From: Circinella umbellata
Taxonomy: Eukaryota; Mucoromycota; Mucoromycetes; Mucorales; Lichtheimiaceae
Reading direction: 5' to 3'
Assembly: GCA_025093555.1 (NCBI GenBank)
Contig: JAIWNF010000047.1
Coordinates: forward strand, 62,001-126,000
Length of the DNA stretch: 64,000 nucleotides
The position numbers and the translations under genes are program-made. This document shows, piece after piece, positions 11,569 through 24,197 of the stretch; the stretch's first letter is position 1, and every line of letters starts with the position of its first letter. The notes under the pieces are model-generated. The model had not been told where the DNA came from. It saw only the letters and a list, made by a program, of their open reading frames with translations, and did not search any database.

Positions 11569-13273
11569 ATGGCACTTTTTATTGGACGTATTCCCAAGAG
11601 TATGAGTACTGTAAGTAATTAGAGTTTACTTGTATTCATTTCAATGCATCCCATTATATTTTTAGTATTAAAAATGGGATCATGAAAAAACTTTTTTCTT
11701 TAAAAAAAAAAAAAAAGTGAGATCCAAAAAAAAAAAAAAAAATATTAATTTTATATTCTTTTTTTATAGCGTGAATTGGAAGGACTTTTCACAAAATATG
11801 GTAAAATCAATCGATTGGATATCAAGTCAGGTAAATAAAGTCCTTTATATATATATATATATAACTGAAGAAGAAGAAGTTTTCAATAGTATTGATATGT
11901 ATAATATACTAAAACAAAAAAAAATGTAAAATAGATTTTGGATTTGTTGAATTTGAAGATAAACGTGATGCTGAAGAAGCTATCAATGAATTGAATGGAA
12001 AGGTTTGTTTAAAAGACTTTTTGACACTAAAACAATTATGTGGCTTTCCCCTCCCCCTTTAACACACACACTCTTTATATATAAATATATAGGATCTTGT
12101 CGTAGAATGGGCAAAGAATGGTGGAAGACGTCCTAATGAAAATGAATGTTTCAACTGTGGAAAAGAAGGTAAAAAAAAACTCTTCTCTTTTAATATGATA
12201 TAATTAAGAATATTTAATAACCAAGCATTTTTTCTTAAAGGTCATTGGGCCAAGGATTGTCAAGAAAAACCTCGTAATAATAATAATTATAATAACCGAC
12301 GTGGTGGTGGTGGCCCTCGACGTGATTTTGGTGGACGTGGTGATAGAAGGTATCCATCCACAACTACTACTACTACATTGTTTTTGCCATGGGCAACAAG
12401 TTGCTGTTACAATAATTATTGCCGTGCAATGGGATGATGATTTTTTATTTCTTTGGGGGCAAGGTCTCTTTTTTTTTTCTGGTTCGTGGCCGGTATTATA
12501 TATATATATATATATATATATTAATACTTTTATTTTCATTTCAAGTCATTTTGCTTGTTTAAAAAAGAAAGAGAGTCCTTTTTCTTTTTTTTACTTGCAA
12601 AAAGATAAAGAAAAGGGAAAATAAGATAAGCAAAAGATGAGAAAAGCTGCCGAAAAAAAAGGAAAAAAAAAAAAAAAGAGGGTTTTCTTTTTCTATTCTT
12701 GATTTTTGGACGAGGGGAGAGAATAATAAGGAGAACCTTTTTTTTTTTTTTTTTTTTTTGCCTGAAGAATTATCATTGTTTTTTTTTTATTTTTTATTTT
12801 TTATTTATTTTTCAAGTTCTTTTCTCTGACCAAAAACCAAAAAAAAAACTTTTTTTTTTTTTCCTTTCCATTCTTTTTTTTTTCCCCTCAATTCTCTCGT
12901 TTTATTTTTCTCTATGTTCACGATTCTTCCGTTGGTTCATGGCGCACGCGTTCCCTTTGGCTTGTTTTATTATGATTTGAATAATTAAATAATAGTAAGT
13001 TAAAATAGATAGTTTATAATATGAAAAGAAAAAAAAACGATTGACTCATTCCAACTTTTATTTATAGATATCAATAGAGGTGGAAGAGGAGATGGTAGAG
13101 ATTATGATCGTCGTGATCGTCGTCGTGATGATAGAGAAAGATCTCCTCGTCGTGACAGAGGTGACAGACGTGACAGAGGAAGTGACAGAGGAGATCGTGG
13201 TGAAAGAAATTATGATCGTGGAGAAAGAAGATCTTACCGTGATGATCGTGAACGTAGTCCCGAACGTCATTAA
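11569..13273 (+). CDS. SR-type splicing factor with RRM and CCHC zinc knuckle
   Basis: Six exons (11569-11610, 11770-11830, 11935-12002, 12093-12168, 12241-12349, 13078-13273) encode 183 aa. An RRM starts at residue 2: RNP2 is LFIGRI and RNP1 is DFGFVEF, formed across a splice junction. It is followed by a CCHC zinc knuckle (CFNCGKEGHWAKDC), then a Gly/Arg-rich stretch and an Arg/Asp/Ser-rich tail ending SPERH. This order matches the RSZ22/SRSF7 type of SR protein, which binds exonic enhancers and takes part in spliceosome recruitment and mRNA export. The tail is more RD/RG than strict RS. The last intron, 728 bp, is far longer than the other introns of the gene and splits the tail. The acceptor at 13076-13077 was preferred over one 10 bases upstream because only it keeps the frame open. 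Confidence 0.88.
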
Positions 13274-13438
13274 AAAAAACAATGGAATTGGAAAGGAAAA
13301 AGAAGGAAAGAAATGGAGAAAAAATTTGGATGATAAATAAATAAAATAATTAAAAAATAAAAAAAAACAAAAATTATGTTGGAATCATTATTCTTGTAAA
13401 AAGAAAAAGTTCTTTTTTATTAAGTAAATAAGATGGAA

Positions 13439-14372
13439 TTATCGTGGTCTTCTTGAACCAATTCTTCCTTTTAAACTATCTGGAATTTGAATTAAATTAT
13501 CCTCATTATCATTTCTAGCTGATCTATTATGATGATGATGAGATGATTGAGGTGAAAGCGATCTTCTTCTTTGTTGTTGTTGTTGTCTGTGTCTTGTCGA
13601 TTCTTTTCTTCTATTACCTAATCGATCAAAAATACCACCTCTGGGTAATTCACTACGATCAAATGAATTATCATCATCACTCCCATGAAGTAAATAATAA
13701 CGACTTCTGTCACGAGCACCTGGTTCTTTAATATCCCATGTGGTAGCCACACGAATATGTAAATTATTAAAAATATGATTGGAATTTTCTTGAGTATAAG
13801 CTTTTGCTTTACGTAATATATGATGTGTGACTGGATCATTGATATCACTTGCTAATAAATTTTGAATAGCTTGTTTAGCTGATTCTTCATTATTAAATAT
13901 TAAATTACCTAATAAAAAAATAAATGAATTAAATTATATCTCGAATAAAAAAACTAAAAAAAAAAAGAGTCTTACAAGAAGTATCATTGATCCATTCAAT
14001 CTTTTCTAATGGTGGTAAATCATTACAATAAGCACGAATATCTTTTGTACTCATTTCATCTAACCCGTGAAGAAAGATGGCTTCGGGTCTTGGAATAGCT
14101 TCTTCTTTTTCTTTATTATCATTATTCATGGGTATCTTTGTTGTTGGTTCTTTTTCTTCATTGAGAACAGAATCATTAGCAAGTTCTTCAAATTCATAAA
14201 GTGCTTTTTCATCATCTAAATCTTGATCAAGAAGAGCGCGTTGTTGTTCTTCAAGTAGGTCTTTTTTCATATATAGAATATTTTTGAGTGTGTGTAAATA
14301 TATTTATATCTTTATAATAATACGTAGTAATAATAATGTACCAATTTCCATGTCCAAGTTTTGTTCAGTCAT
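13439..14372 (-). CDS. Nuclear cap-binding protein subunit 3-like (NCBP3 family)
   Basis: Three exons (14372-14342, 14260-13976, 13908-13439) encode 261 aa. After an acidic N-terminus comes an RRM-like segment FLHGLDEMSTKDIRAY followed by KIEWINDTSCNLIF, where the Cys codon is completed across an intron. This STKDI plus IEWINDTSCN pattern is the signature of the NCBP3 (C17orf85) family. Downstream is the family's second landmark, WDIKEPGARDRSRYYLLHG, then an Arg/Gln/Ser/His-rich tail. NCBP3 acts with NCBP1 in an alternative nuclear cap-binding complex for mRNA export in animals; the fungal role is inferred. The gene converges with the SR gene (165 bp apart) and diverges from RFC. Confidence 0.8.
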
Positions 14373-14818
14373 TATGCTTTGAATTAAGTTTTTTTTTGTA
14401 GAAAGTCGGGGGGGGGGGAGTTATAAGGGAAAACTTTTTTGATGCAAGTTTGATATATATATATTTTTGACAGTTTGTGACTCTTTGAATGATTCGATCA
14501 AAATTACGTATAACTTTTATTACAGGAAAAAGGAATAGGAAACCTTGGATTTCAAATATATACATAGTTTAATACCATATACTTATCAGATACTGTCATA
14601 CATTTGTTTTGAAATTGTGTTTTTTTTAATTTAATCTCTATAAGAATTCTGTAACATGACTTTATTATTTTAATGTTGAGAATGGAAAGATTTCTTTATA
14701 TATATATATTCAAGTAGGATATTCTGTTATTATTATCCCACATATCCATGTTATATATATATCCTTTTAACAAACTCGCCTTTAAAAAAAAAAAAAACTG
14801 AGCCTAAAAAAAAAGGGA

Positions 14819-14865
14819 ACGCGAATAAATAAACTGCGCGTTTTTTTGTTGTTTGTTAAACGCGT
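14819..14865. promoter_or_regulatory. Cluster of ACGCG (MCB-like) elements before RFC
   Basis: Within 90 bp upstream of the RFC start codon lie ACGCGA (14819-14824), GCGCG (14836-14840) and a perfect MluI-type ACGCGT (14860-14865). ACGCGT is the MBF binding site that drives G1/S expression of DNA-replication genes in yeasts. Here it sits in front of a clamp-loader gene in otherwise AT-rich DNA. Function is inferred. Confidence 0.55.
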
Positions 14866-14906
14866 CTTCCCCCATCCCCTCTCCTTTTTTTAAAAAAAAA
14901 AAAATC

Positions 14907-16288
14907 ATGGAAATTGAATCATCGACTAGTTCAAAACAACAATTAAAACCAAAAGAAGAAATAACGACGGGTTATGTTCTTCCTTGGTAAGTGGAAGTTG
15001 GAGTGCGACTCGGGAAAAAAAAAAAAAAAAAACCAAAAGATTTAAATTTTCGAATAATTTTTTTTTTTAAAGGGTTGAAAAATATCGTCCCATTCTTTTA
15101 AAAGATATTGTGGGTAATGAAGATACAGTATCAAGACTTAGTGTAGTTGCACGTGATGGAAATATGCCCAATGTTATTTTAGCGGTAAAAAAAAAAAAAA
15201 AGAGAAAAATAGAGTTATATTTAAATGAATGAATGAAAGGGAAGGGGGGAAGGGGAATGAAAAACAAAAAGTATTAATATCTAAAAATAATTAGGGTGTT
15301 CCAGGTATTGGTAAAACAACAAGTATTTTATGTTTAGCACATGAATTATTAGGTAGTGCCTATAAAGATGGTGTATTAGAATTAAATGCTTCTGACGACA
15401 GGTAATATATATATTATATAAATACTAGATAATAGATACTCATATTTTATTTTTATTTTTGGTCTTAGAGGTATTGATGTAGTTCGAAATCGAATCAAAG
15501 CATTCGCACAAAAAAAAGTAACATTACCACCAGGTCGACATAAAATTATTATTCTTGATGAAGCAGATAGTATGACAGGAGGTGCACAACAAGCTCTTCG
15601 ACGTACAATGGAAATTTATTCAAATACAACCCGATTCGCATTAGCATGTAATCAATCCAATAAAATTATCGAACCTATTCAATCGCGTTGTGCTGTATTA
15701 AGATATACAAAATTAACAGAATCTCAAGTTCTTGAACGTTTAATGGAAATTTGTAAATTGGAAAATGTAAGTGAATAATAATAATATTAAGACAGACAGA
15801 AGGATGAAGGAGAGAATAAAATAATAATTATAAATAAATAGGTGGATACAACAGAAGATGGGTTACAAGCTTTAATTTTTACAGCAGATGGTGATATGAG
15901 ACAAGCTATTAATAATTTACAATCGACTTATTATGGATTTAAACAAGTAAATGCTGAAAATGTATTTAAAGTCTGTGATCAACCTCATCCGGTCGTTGTT
16001 CGGCATATACTGGAATCATGTAGTAAAGGAGATATTACGGAAGCAGATAAATGTATGCGTGAATTATATGGTTTGGGTTATGCTACATTGGATATTATTA
16101 CAACCGTATTTCGTGTCATTAAATCATTCAATGAATTGGATGAAGAATTAAGATTGGATTATTTAAAAGAAATTGGTATGATTCATATGAGAATTTTGGA
16201 TGGTCATCAAAGTTTAGTTCAATTATCTGGTTTAGTTGCGCGTCTTTGTAGAATTGGTAAAGAAAGGAATATTCATTCGACTCGATAA
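14907..16288 (+). CDS. RFC4: Replication factor C small subunit (yeast Rfc4 / human RFC2)
   Basis: Five exons (14907-14986, 15073-15184, 15295-15401, 15469-15766, 15842-16288) encode 347 aa. AAA+ clamp-loader subunit: Walker [11 protein letters not shown], the RFC box [19 protein letters not shown], Walker [15 protein letters not shown] motif QSRCAVLRY, sensor 2 region [13 protein letters not shown]. The full span and the Ile in Walker A match the Rfc4 (yeast) / RFC2 (human) orthologue. RFC opens and loads PCNA at primer-template junctions during replication and repair, and shares subunits with the Rad24/Elg1/Ctf18 complexes. Divergent from the NCBP3-like gene, 534 bp between starts, with ACGCG elements close to its own ATG. 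Confidence 0.95.
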
Positions 16289-18045
16289 AGAACCCGCTTT
16301 ACTTTCCCCTCCCCCCTCCACCACCATCAACTTTTCACTTCTCCTTTTTTCTTTTTAATAATCATCATTTTGCATATATCTTTTCTTACAAATCATTAAA
16401 ATGTTTATATATATTATATAAAAAGATAAAAAGAGGAGGTGTACGTATGGAAAAACTCATACTTTATTAAAACGATCCTCTTCCCTCCCAATTATTTAAA
16501 AATAATATGCAAGTATATATACACAAATGGACGACTCAAACCTATGTTACTTCTAAGAAGATTAATAATAATAATAATAATAATGGATGTACTTAAATAA
16601 TGCAAAAACTAAACTAACCCACCCCCCATGTCTCTTAGTTTTATTTACATCGGCTATGGTTATAAAAATAGTATATTTTACTATAAATGATCCATTTTTA
16701 TTTATTTTTACGCTCAAAAGAAAATTTTTAAGGAGGGGTGGTAAAATATATGCAGGTATTGTATAGACCCAGTTACAGTTGAATTGTTTTACGTATGATA
16801 TAATGATATATTTGTATTTAATTGGTTTTCAATATCAATATCAATATCGTAGGGTCGATTAAGAGTAATATTACACGTACGTACAATTAAAAGCTAATCA
16901 GTTCACTTTTTTAAATGAAACTAAAATTATAAATCCCATTTATTACATGTATTTATTTATTTACTTTATTCAAAGTCTAGGCTTATATGTTTATTTGTTT
17001 TGAGCTATTTATTTTACGTAACTAGTAAATTTTATTTGACAATCCTACTTATCTCATTGTTATTATCAGTGAATCGTTTAAAAAAAAAGAAGGAGTACTT
17101 AATATAGTTGCTATATATTATTTTACGTACCATTTTTTTTTCTTGTTACGTAAAAATCCATCAATGTTATGTAATCCAAAGTAAACTAGACCACCCCTCT
17201 TGTGAAATACATAAACGTCTTACAGTATTATTATATCTGACCGAATGATGGGATTATATGTATATAACAAAAAAAAAAGGATCTAGCCCCCACCCTACAA
17301 AGAGGGTGTTCGGAAAAAAAAAGATTCTTTTTTTGCACATAGAATGTTTAGATTCTCCTGAACGAATGAAGGAAGGCGGGGGGAAGAGAATAAGTGTACA
17401 TAAGAAATAATCAAGAAGAGGGTTTGAACTACAAAGTACTTTCATATCTTGTCGCCAAGGAAACTTTTTCTTTAACATATAAATAAGATGATATAATAGA
17501 TTTTGATTAAGTTTTGTAAATACTATATAGATAGATAGATAGATCTAGCAAGATTTTCTTTTTATGTTTAAGGTATCATAGTTTAAGTTTACCACATTTG
17601 ATTAAAGACTTAGTGGCCAGTACCTTTAGGGTATATGGTCACTCCCCGCTAGATGAGTGCAATCGATTAACCATTACGTAGTAAAAAGATGAATTACGTT
17701 TGTCTAAAAGTTTGGAACGAAGAAGGGAATTATTATTTTAGACAGACAACATATGTAGATTCATGTCGTATAGTGGTTAATTATAAATAACTCTAAAGCT
17801 TTTCTAATATGGTGCTGCTTTTTTAAAGCGCCATAGTTAATAAGAAGATGATATATACAAGTACTGTAGCATTGCAGTCTATTTGAATAATCTATTGATT
17901 TTTGATGACGTTAAAGTACTGACCTTTATCCCAAATCAGAGGATAAACCCAGAATAATGGCAAGCTTTTTACAAGGACGTACCTAATAAACAATGTACAT
18001 TGTAGATAAGAAAAAGGATGAATTAAAACCATTATATAAATAAAA
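16289..18045. other. Gene-poor AT-rich region
   Basis: No supported gene. Contains AT-rich sequence with TACGTA-type palindromes and a short GATA repeat at about 17527-17542. Open frames lack domain-like composition. Confidence 0.5.
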
Positions 18046-18870
18046 AGCATTTGTCCAGCTTCTAAAATTGTCCCAGTTGTATTTAGTGAGGGATGAGTCA
18101 ATACCTTTGAGAAAAACGCATCATTTTGATCCAATACTCTATCTGCCAGTATTTTCACGTGATCAGCACCGGTTAATTAAATGGCATATATCCCGTCAAG
18201 AATTGCCGTTGTGGCCTTGCTGTCGCTAAAAAAAAACACTATTCTTCCATTTGTCCTATGCTCCCAGCACTTCTGCTTAATGAACTTCTCACCGTATTTG
18301 GTACTAAATTACAACAACATCAGATGAATTACAGTCTCTCGAATTTATTATGAATCATCTACCACGCTCTGAAGTTGGCTTTGACATTGAGCAAGTGGCC
18401 AAAAGTCTGACCCTGCTCTTATACGAGTGCTTCGCGAAATCGATCGTCTGAGCCATTCTGACGACACATTCGATAAAAGCTGCACCAGATCCTAAAGATG
18501 CTCTGAGCGTTACACACGCACACAATCTTCCGAGAACACATAGTGTCTTTTCATTCTTATTATTAATTTTTCTCCTACTTATTTTTATTTTACCTTCGAT
18601 AAACTTAGTCTTATTTCGCCCACGTTTCTACCCTTAATACGTGGCTATTATCCTCCTCTCTTCCTCTCCCATTAGTTTAACTTTTCCCCTCAATGAGAGG
18701 GGTTTTCAATTGATACTTTTTTACTCTTTTATGTATACGTAACTGCCAATCCATTATTTGTACAACAAGGAAGTGACCCCATGCCCATTGGCGAAGGTCT
18801 TTCTAATTTTCCATTTAGTAAATATAAATTTTTAACCTAGTGAGGGGTTGAGGGGAGTCTAGTGTATAAA
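18046..18870 (+). pseudogene. Decayed unknown coding repeat, copy A
   Basis: Broken coding sequence with frameshifts. Plus-strand fragments read LEFIMNHLPRSEVGF (about 18336-18380) and, after a frame change, ALIRVLREIDRLSHSDDTF (about 18415-18472). These align with copy B at 40.5-41.1 kb, which has LDCILNHLSRSKVGL and ALIRGLRKIDYLSHPNDNF. Similarity extends upstream (CACGTG/A region, 18155-18185) and downstream into noncoding sequence beginning ACAAGGAAGTGACC at about 18760. The shared noncoding flank suggests copies of one mobile or duplicated unit. The protein family was not recognised. No intact frame remains, so I call it dead. Confidence 0.55.
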
Positions 18871-19318
18871 GGTAAGGTAATTATTATTATATATTTGGAA
18901 TCATTAAAAAGAGTCATTTGTCATTTTCTTACCAACTTATTAACTTGTTAACCCAGGAAAGACGTGCTATCAAAAGAGCCTAAAAAAAAAACATTTTGAA
19001 TAGTTTTTCTTTTCTTTTTCGTATATACTTTATCCTAATTGATTAAGATGACTATCACTTATAACTGTATGATCATATTTTCTTTTTTCATGAAGCAATA
19101 ATCAGAGGAGTTATATCTTTTTTTTTAGAGTTAGTACTACGTATAACATAAGAATCAATAGAACATACAGTTATATAACTTTTTTTTATCTTATTTTGAA
19201 GTAAGGGGGGGGTTTCAAATAAATATTATAAAGAGATATCTATTTAAAGACAATCTGTATACACTCATGATATAGATTTCATTCGCTTTCGCGTTACGTA
19301 TATATTTAAAGGTTTAAA

Positions 19319-19344
19319 AACACACACACACACACACACACACA
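19319..19344. repeat. CA dinucleotide microsatellite
   Basis: Uninterrupted CA repeat of about 12 units in gene-poor sequence. Confidence 0.9.
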
Positions 19345-22082
19345 AAATAAAACTTTAAATTTTCAAAGCTCGCCTGATAAGTTTTTATAAGTTTTTTTTT
19401 ATTAAATTCCCAAATAAAGCTTAAAGGAACATGAAGAAGGATAAATAAAACCTTAAAAAAAATTATGTTTATGAATTTTGCAACATCAGTTAAATGCAAC
19501 AAGTGTAAAAAATTCCCATAAAAGGATAAGGGTTTTTTTTTGACTTTTTGTCAAATACATCATGTTGCAAATAGCGAGACCGTTGAAAAGGGAGGGGGTT
19601 ATTAATAATAATAATAGATTATTAACCTGCAAACCAAAAACCAAAAAAAAAATGGATCTACGTAATGTATATTTATGTACCTTGATTTATACTCACTACG
19701 TATTTAATACATGAAATAAAATACGTACGTATGAAACAAAGATGTTGTTTTTTAATAGTAGTTGACATCCTATTAATATACATAGATCTTGATAGGAATG
19801 CAAAGCATATAAAAAAAAGCACAGAGTTGCGTTATACAAGTACGTATCTATTAATTTATATATAATAACATGTACGTACGTAACAATAAATGTTGTGGTA
19901 CACACATCACAGTTTCTCTTTTATTTTGTTTTTATCAGTGATTATTGAATAAATATAACGTTCATTTGCAAATCAAACTATATATGTATAAATATATATA
20001 TATATAATGTATACAAACAAATATAAACGTAAGCCTAATAAGGTTATTATTAAATGAATGGGGGTGATGGGGGAGATCATGATATTTTTTAAGGAATGTA
20101 TAAAATGATCTTCATTTAATTTTAGTAGTATTATTATTATTACTACTAGTATTCATATTACCTAATAATATAAATTTCAAAATACGTAAAAATGGAATTA
20201 TAATAGTAGATGATGATCGATGCGTAAGTAAGAATCTTTTGCAAAAAAAAAAAAAAAGGAGAAAAGAGGAGGTGTTTGAATGCATGACATAATATTACAA
20301 AATGTATAAAAAAAAAAAACATTCATGCGTTGCACGCCCTTTTCATTATTCGGGCCAGAACAATTTTTTTTTTTTTTTTTTTTTTTTGGTTCCTGAAATA
20401 TAATATTTTTTTTTATGCTATTGGTACCACAATGGTGGGGATTATAAAAAAAAAATGTGAATTGAGCTGCTGATCCAAACAAAATCCCAATGAATAGAAA
20501 TTCCAGACCTGTCTCGATCTCTATTTTTAATTTTTTTTTTTTACATTAGACCAAATTTGAAACAACCCGCCCGGTTTTGTGGAAGTCGTACAAACAAAAA
20601 CAATCCTTTTTCTTTTTTCTGTGTGTAAAAAATAATAATAATAAGTGTGGTGCCATATATCCAAGTCAGCTTTTGCTGGGGATTTTTTTTTTACTATTTT
20701 TGGAAATTATGTTGGTCAAATAGAAATTTATTATTAACCATGGTAACTCAACTAAAAAAACTTTAATATTTTGTTGTTGTTGTTGTTGTTTTTGAATTGA
20801 TTGATTATTATTTTATATATTAGAAAAAGACACGTTTTTTTTTTCCTCTCAGTAATATTTTAAATAAACCTTTTTTTTTTTGTTATTGTTATTGTTATTT
20901 GATTAATTATATATTTACTAAAGAGATAGTTAAATCTTTATTAATAATTCGGATTTAAAAAAAAAAGTACTTCTTGACAACATCCATTTTTTCTTTTAAA
21001 AAAATTGTGTTAAGGGTTAAAGAAGTAGCCACATATACAACAACACGTGTAACATATTTGACTCGTGATATTTTTTTTTTCAAAAAGGGGACTTGTGAAA
21101 CATCCAAACATAACAACACATATTTTTTTTTTAAAGTTGTTGAGTGTTTTTTTTTAAGGAGCAAAAAAAAAAAGTGATATGTTTATTGTAATGTAAGTTG
21201 GCCCAGCCTTTTTCTTCAAACAACTATCATTGAAATAATTTAATTCTAGGCCTTTCCCTTTCTAATCGTTCCTCCCCCTTTTTCTTTTTTTTCTTACACA
21301 CGCCATGAATAATAATAAAATCTGATAATAATAATGAATAATAAAACGCGTTATATTATCTACGTATATATATATATATATATATTTAAACAAAAATGTT
21401 ACAATTCCTCTCTCCATCTGCCACGCACCCCCCCCCCAAATAAACAGATAATCATATCTCCCTCTCTTGACATTGAAAAACCTTAAATCATCTTTGGGAT
21501 CAGTGTGATTGAACTTGACAACAATTAATAAAATGACACACTTTTATTATTACAATTATTCTATTATTTGGAAAAAGTTGAAGGAAAAAAAAAAGAATCT
21601 TTAAATGAAATTTGCTTTACAATACTATCTTTGTGTATATATATTTTTTTCTCCTTTTGGTGTACGTCGTTCCTATTAATAAAATTATTTATCAAATGTT
21701 TCTTTCTTTTTCTTTTCGTAGTTTTTCCCAATATGGGAGGTTGGGGGGAGAGAGAGAGAAAGAGTGCAGGGTCGGGAAGATAACTTATAACGTAGCAACT
21801 GTATTTGAGACGTGGGGGGAGGGAAGGGTTTAAGGAGGAAAGAAAAAGAAATGGAAGCAAAAAAAGATGAGGATTATTAATAAGAGCAAAAAGAAACAAA
21901 TAGAAGATTGATACGTGAACACTTCTTCTTCTTTTTTCATTTGAGTAATGTCATAATTATAATTAATTAATATTAATATATATGTAAAATGAAAAAAAAA
22001 GTGATTATTGTTATATGTATATATGTATATATAAAAGAAAAAAAAAGACTATTAATATTTGATCATACCTAATAAAAAAAAA

Positions 22083-22121
22083 AGAAAGAGAGAGAGAGAG
22101 AGGGAGAGAGAGAGAGAGAAA
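22083..22121. repeat. GA dinucleotide tract
   Basis: Nearly pure GA/GAGG repeat of about 39 bp with one interruption. Confidence 0.85.
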
Positions 22122-22621
22122 AAACATATACAAAATATAATAACTACACAAACTATTTGTCTTTTTTTTTTGTTGGTTTTAGAAGAATGAATGGGGGGAA
22201 AGAGAATATATAATAATAATAATAATAATAATAATGATAATAAAATAAAGTAATACTAAAAAAAAAGTTGTTGAAAAAAAAGATGCAAGTTTGGACAGAA
22301 AAGATGCGGGGTAAAACAAAGGGGGGAGGAAACAATTGAGTTAAGAGAGGGAGGGCAACAATTATAGGGAGAAGGGTAGCGTTTTTTTTTGGGGGGGGGA
22401 GGGGGAAAGATAAAGAGATGGGGATTTTGATTGTGGGAAATGTATATATATATATATATATATGTTTTTTTGTATAGAATGCGGGCCTTGATTGATAAAA
22501 AAAAAGAAATATGTGATGCAAAAGATAAGCCAAAGATATAACCAGAAAAAAAAATAATAGAAAAATATAAACAACGCACACACATTGATACTTCAAGTGA
22601 TAATGATATATGGATGGAATG

Positions 22622-22674
22622 CATGTGCGTGTGCGTGCGTGCGTGTGTGTGAGTGTGTGTGTGTGTGTGTGTAT
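22622..22674. repeat. GT / GTGC microsatellite
   Basis: Compound repeat: a GTGC(GT) part followed by a longer GT run. Confidence 0.85.
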
Positions 22675-22942
22675 GTTTTTTTTTTCAAACAAAGAGAATG
22701 TGAAATGGGGGGTGTGGAATGGAGGGGAAAATCCATTTGAAAAAGAAAGAGAGAGTGAGGGCTTGGGGGTGGTTGTTTTTATTGGATGATGACAATGGTT
22801 AGTGATGATGGATGATTTATGTTAAGAATTAGATGGGAAAAATTGGAGGAGGAGGAGGAAGAAGGAAAAGTAATGGGATGAGTATATATATGTATAAAAA
22901 AAAGACATGGTTAAAAGAAGTAGATTATATAAGGTAATTATT

Positions 22943-24197
22943 TTAGGTATTAGATTTTCTTAATTCTGTTGCAATTTCTTCTTTTGAAAGACCCGAAGTA
23001 ACAAGATGTTTCACCAAATTTGCTTTTGCACGGACCCTGCGTGTCTTTTCCTTTTCTTCAACTAACAATTCTTCATAATCGTCTTCATATTCTTCCTCCT
23101 CGTCTTCTTCTTCTTCTTCAGTTTCAATTTCATCATGTGTTCGTTTACCAAGTAATACTACATCATCCGTTGTAGTTGCAGTCGATACAATGACGGCTTG
23201 ACGATTTTCGGGTAAAGTAATAAAACTAGCTGTTGTTGCTGTTGCCATGGTAGCAGTAGCTTTTGCTGTAGCTGCAGCCACTGCGGCCGTAGCAGCTGCT
23301 TGTTGATGTTGTTGTCGATTAATATCCGGATAAGAAGATACCCATGCTTGAAGACTAGGTTCATTATCAAAAGAGTGAATAATACTCCGGATAGACATTG
23401 GTCCATCATCTTTGTGAATCGTTGTCATGGTAGAAGTACTTGATACATCTTGTCCTTTTGAATTAGTTGCTGTAGTTGTCGTGGTTGTCGTAGTAATTGT
23501 TGTTGTGGTTGCACCAAAAGCCCCATGAAGTTCATCCCAGTATGGAAAGCGTCGTAGGACCTCCTCTAATTATGTACAGAATTTTTTTAGGAAAAGGTTG
23601 GTTTTTGTGTTTCCACATATTTTTCCACTTCTGAATTTTCGGCTTAATCCAAAACTCAAAAAATTGTTTCTAGTTTATATATATATAATAATAATCATGA
23701 TAATAATAATCTTCATATATATAGATATAAAAACAAAACAAAACAACAAAAAAAAAGACAACTTTTTTTTTTCCTCTTTCACTCTTTCTTAATCATAATG
23801 AAGGATATAATATATATATATATTTACTTTTAACATCTGTTTCTTGAGCACCTGCTTTTCGCCATTGATTACCGATCACGTCGTACCATTCTCTTGCGAT
23901 TCGATAATTACTTTGTAATGTAGATATCTTACTTGCAACATCTTTAGCCAATCGGTGATGAATACCAGCTTGCTGCATCTGATCAAGAATTTCCTGCAGC
24001 AAAAGTTTTTTTGGCATGCGGTTATCACTATCGTCCCGCCACTTGGTAGCATAGTTTGCAGAGAGCCACTGAACTACTATTTGCATAGAACACGGTCCAC
24101 CATTCACTCCGTCTTTTAACCAACTTTTATATGGTTTTTTATGATGCCGCCGACTTACAGACGAAGAAGAAGTAGTTGATGTATCTGAAGAAACCAT
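22943..24197 (-). CDS. Myb/SANT-like (trihelix-type) DNA-binding protein
   Basis: Two exons (24197-23828, 23565-22943) encode 330 aa. Residues ~22-140 form one helical domain: KSWLKDGVNGGPCSMQIVVQ, then WLSANYATKWRD, KKLLLQEILDQM, AGIHHRLAKDVASKISTLQ, SNYRIAREWYD and, across the intron, VLRRFPYWDELHGAFG. This spacing of Trp residues and the GI-HR-AKD-KI core matches the Myb/SANT-like domain found in many fungal and oomycete proteins, some of them transposon-derived. The rest is Thr/Ala/Gln-rich, then an acidic Glu/Asp run (likely activation or chromatin contact) and a basic C-terminus. A nuclear regulator is inferred. The intron (262 bp) is phase 1 and restores Lys-Glu-Val. Confidence 0.7.

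Larger units (their letters stand above)
18871..22942. other. Gene-poor region with microsatellites
   Basis: About 4 kb without a supported gene. Simple repeats include a CA tract (19319-19344), GTT triplets near 20770, TA tracts near 21370, GA tracts (22083-22121) and a GT/GCGT tract (22622-22674). Open frames on both strands are reads of these repeats and of poly(A)/poly(T). Confidence 0.55.

Noticed and set aside
12301..12624. 107-codon plus-strand frame after the SR zinc knuckle
   Set aside because: It is in a different frame from the SR exon and runs into its long intron; no domain.
13058..13340. Frames overlapping the last SR exon on both strands
   Set aside because: Shadows of the repetitive Arg/Asp codons of the SR protein tail.
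17892..18158. Minus-strand 88-codon frame next to decayed copy A
   Set aside because: Only the first part has a counterpart in copy B, and it is not in a conserved frame; treated as part of the decayed repeat.
21564..22692. Several minus-strand frames rich in Phe, Pro and Thr
   Set aside because: They translate GA, GT and purine tracts; no start context, domain or splice structure.
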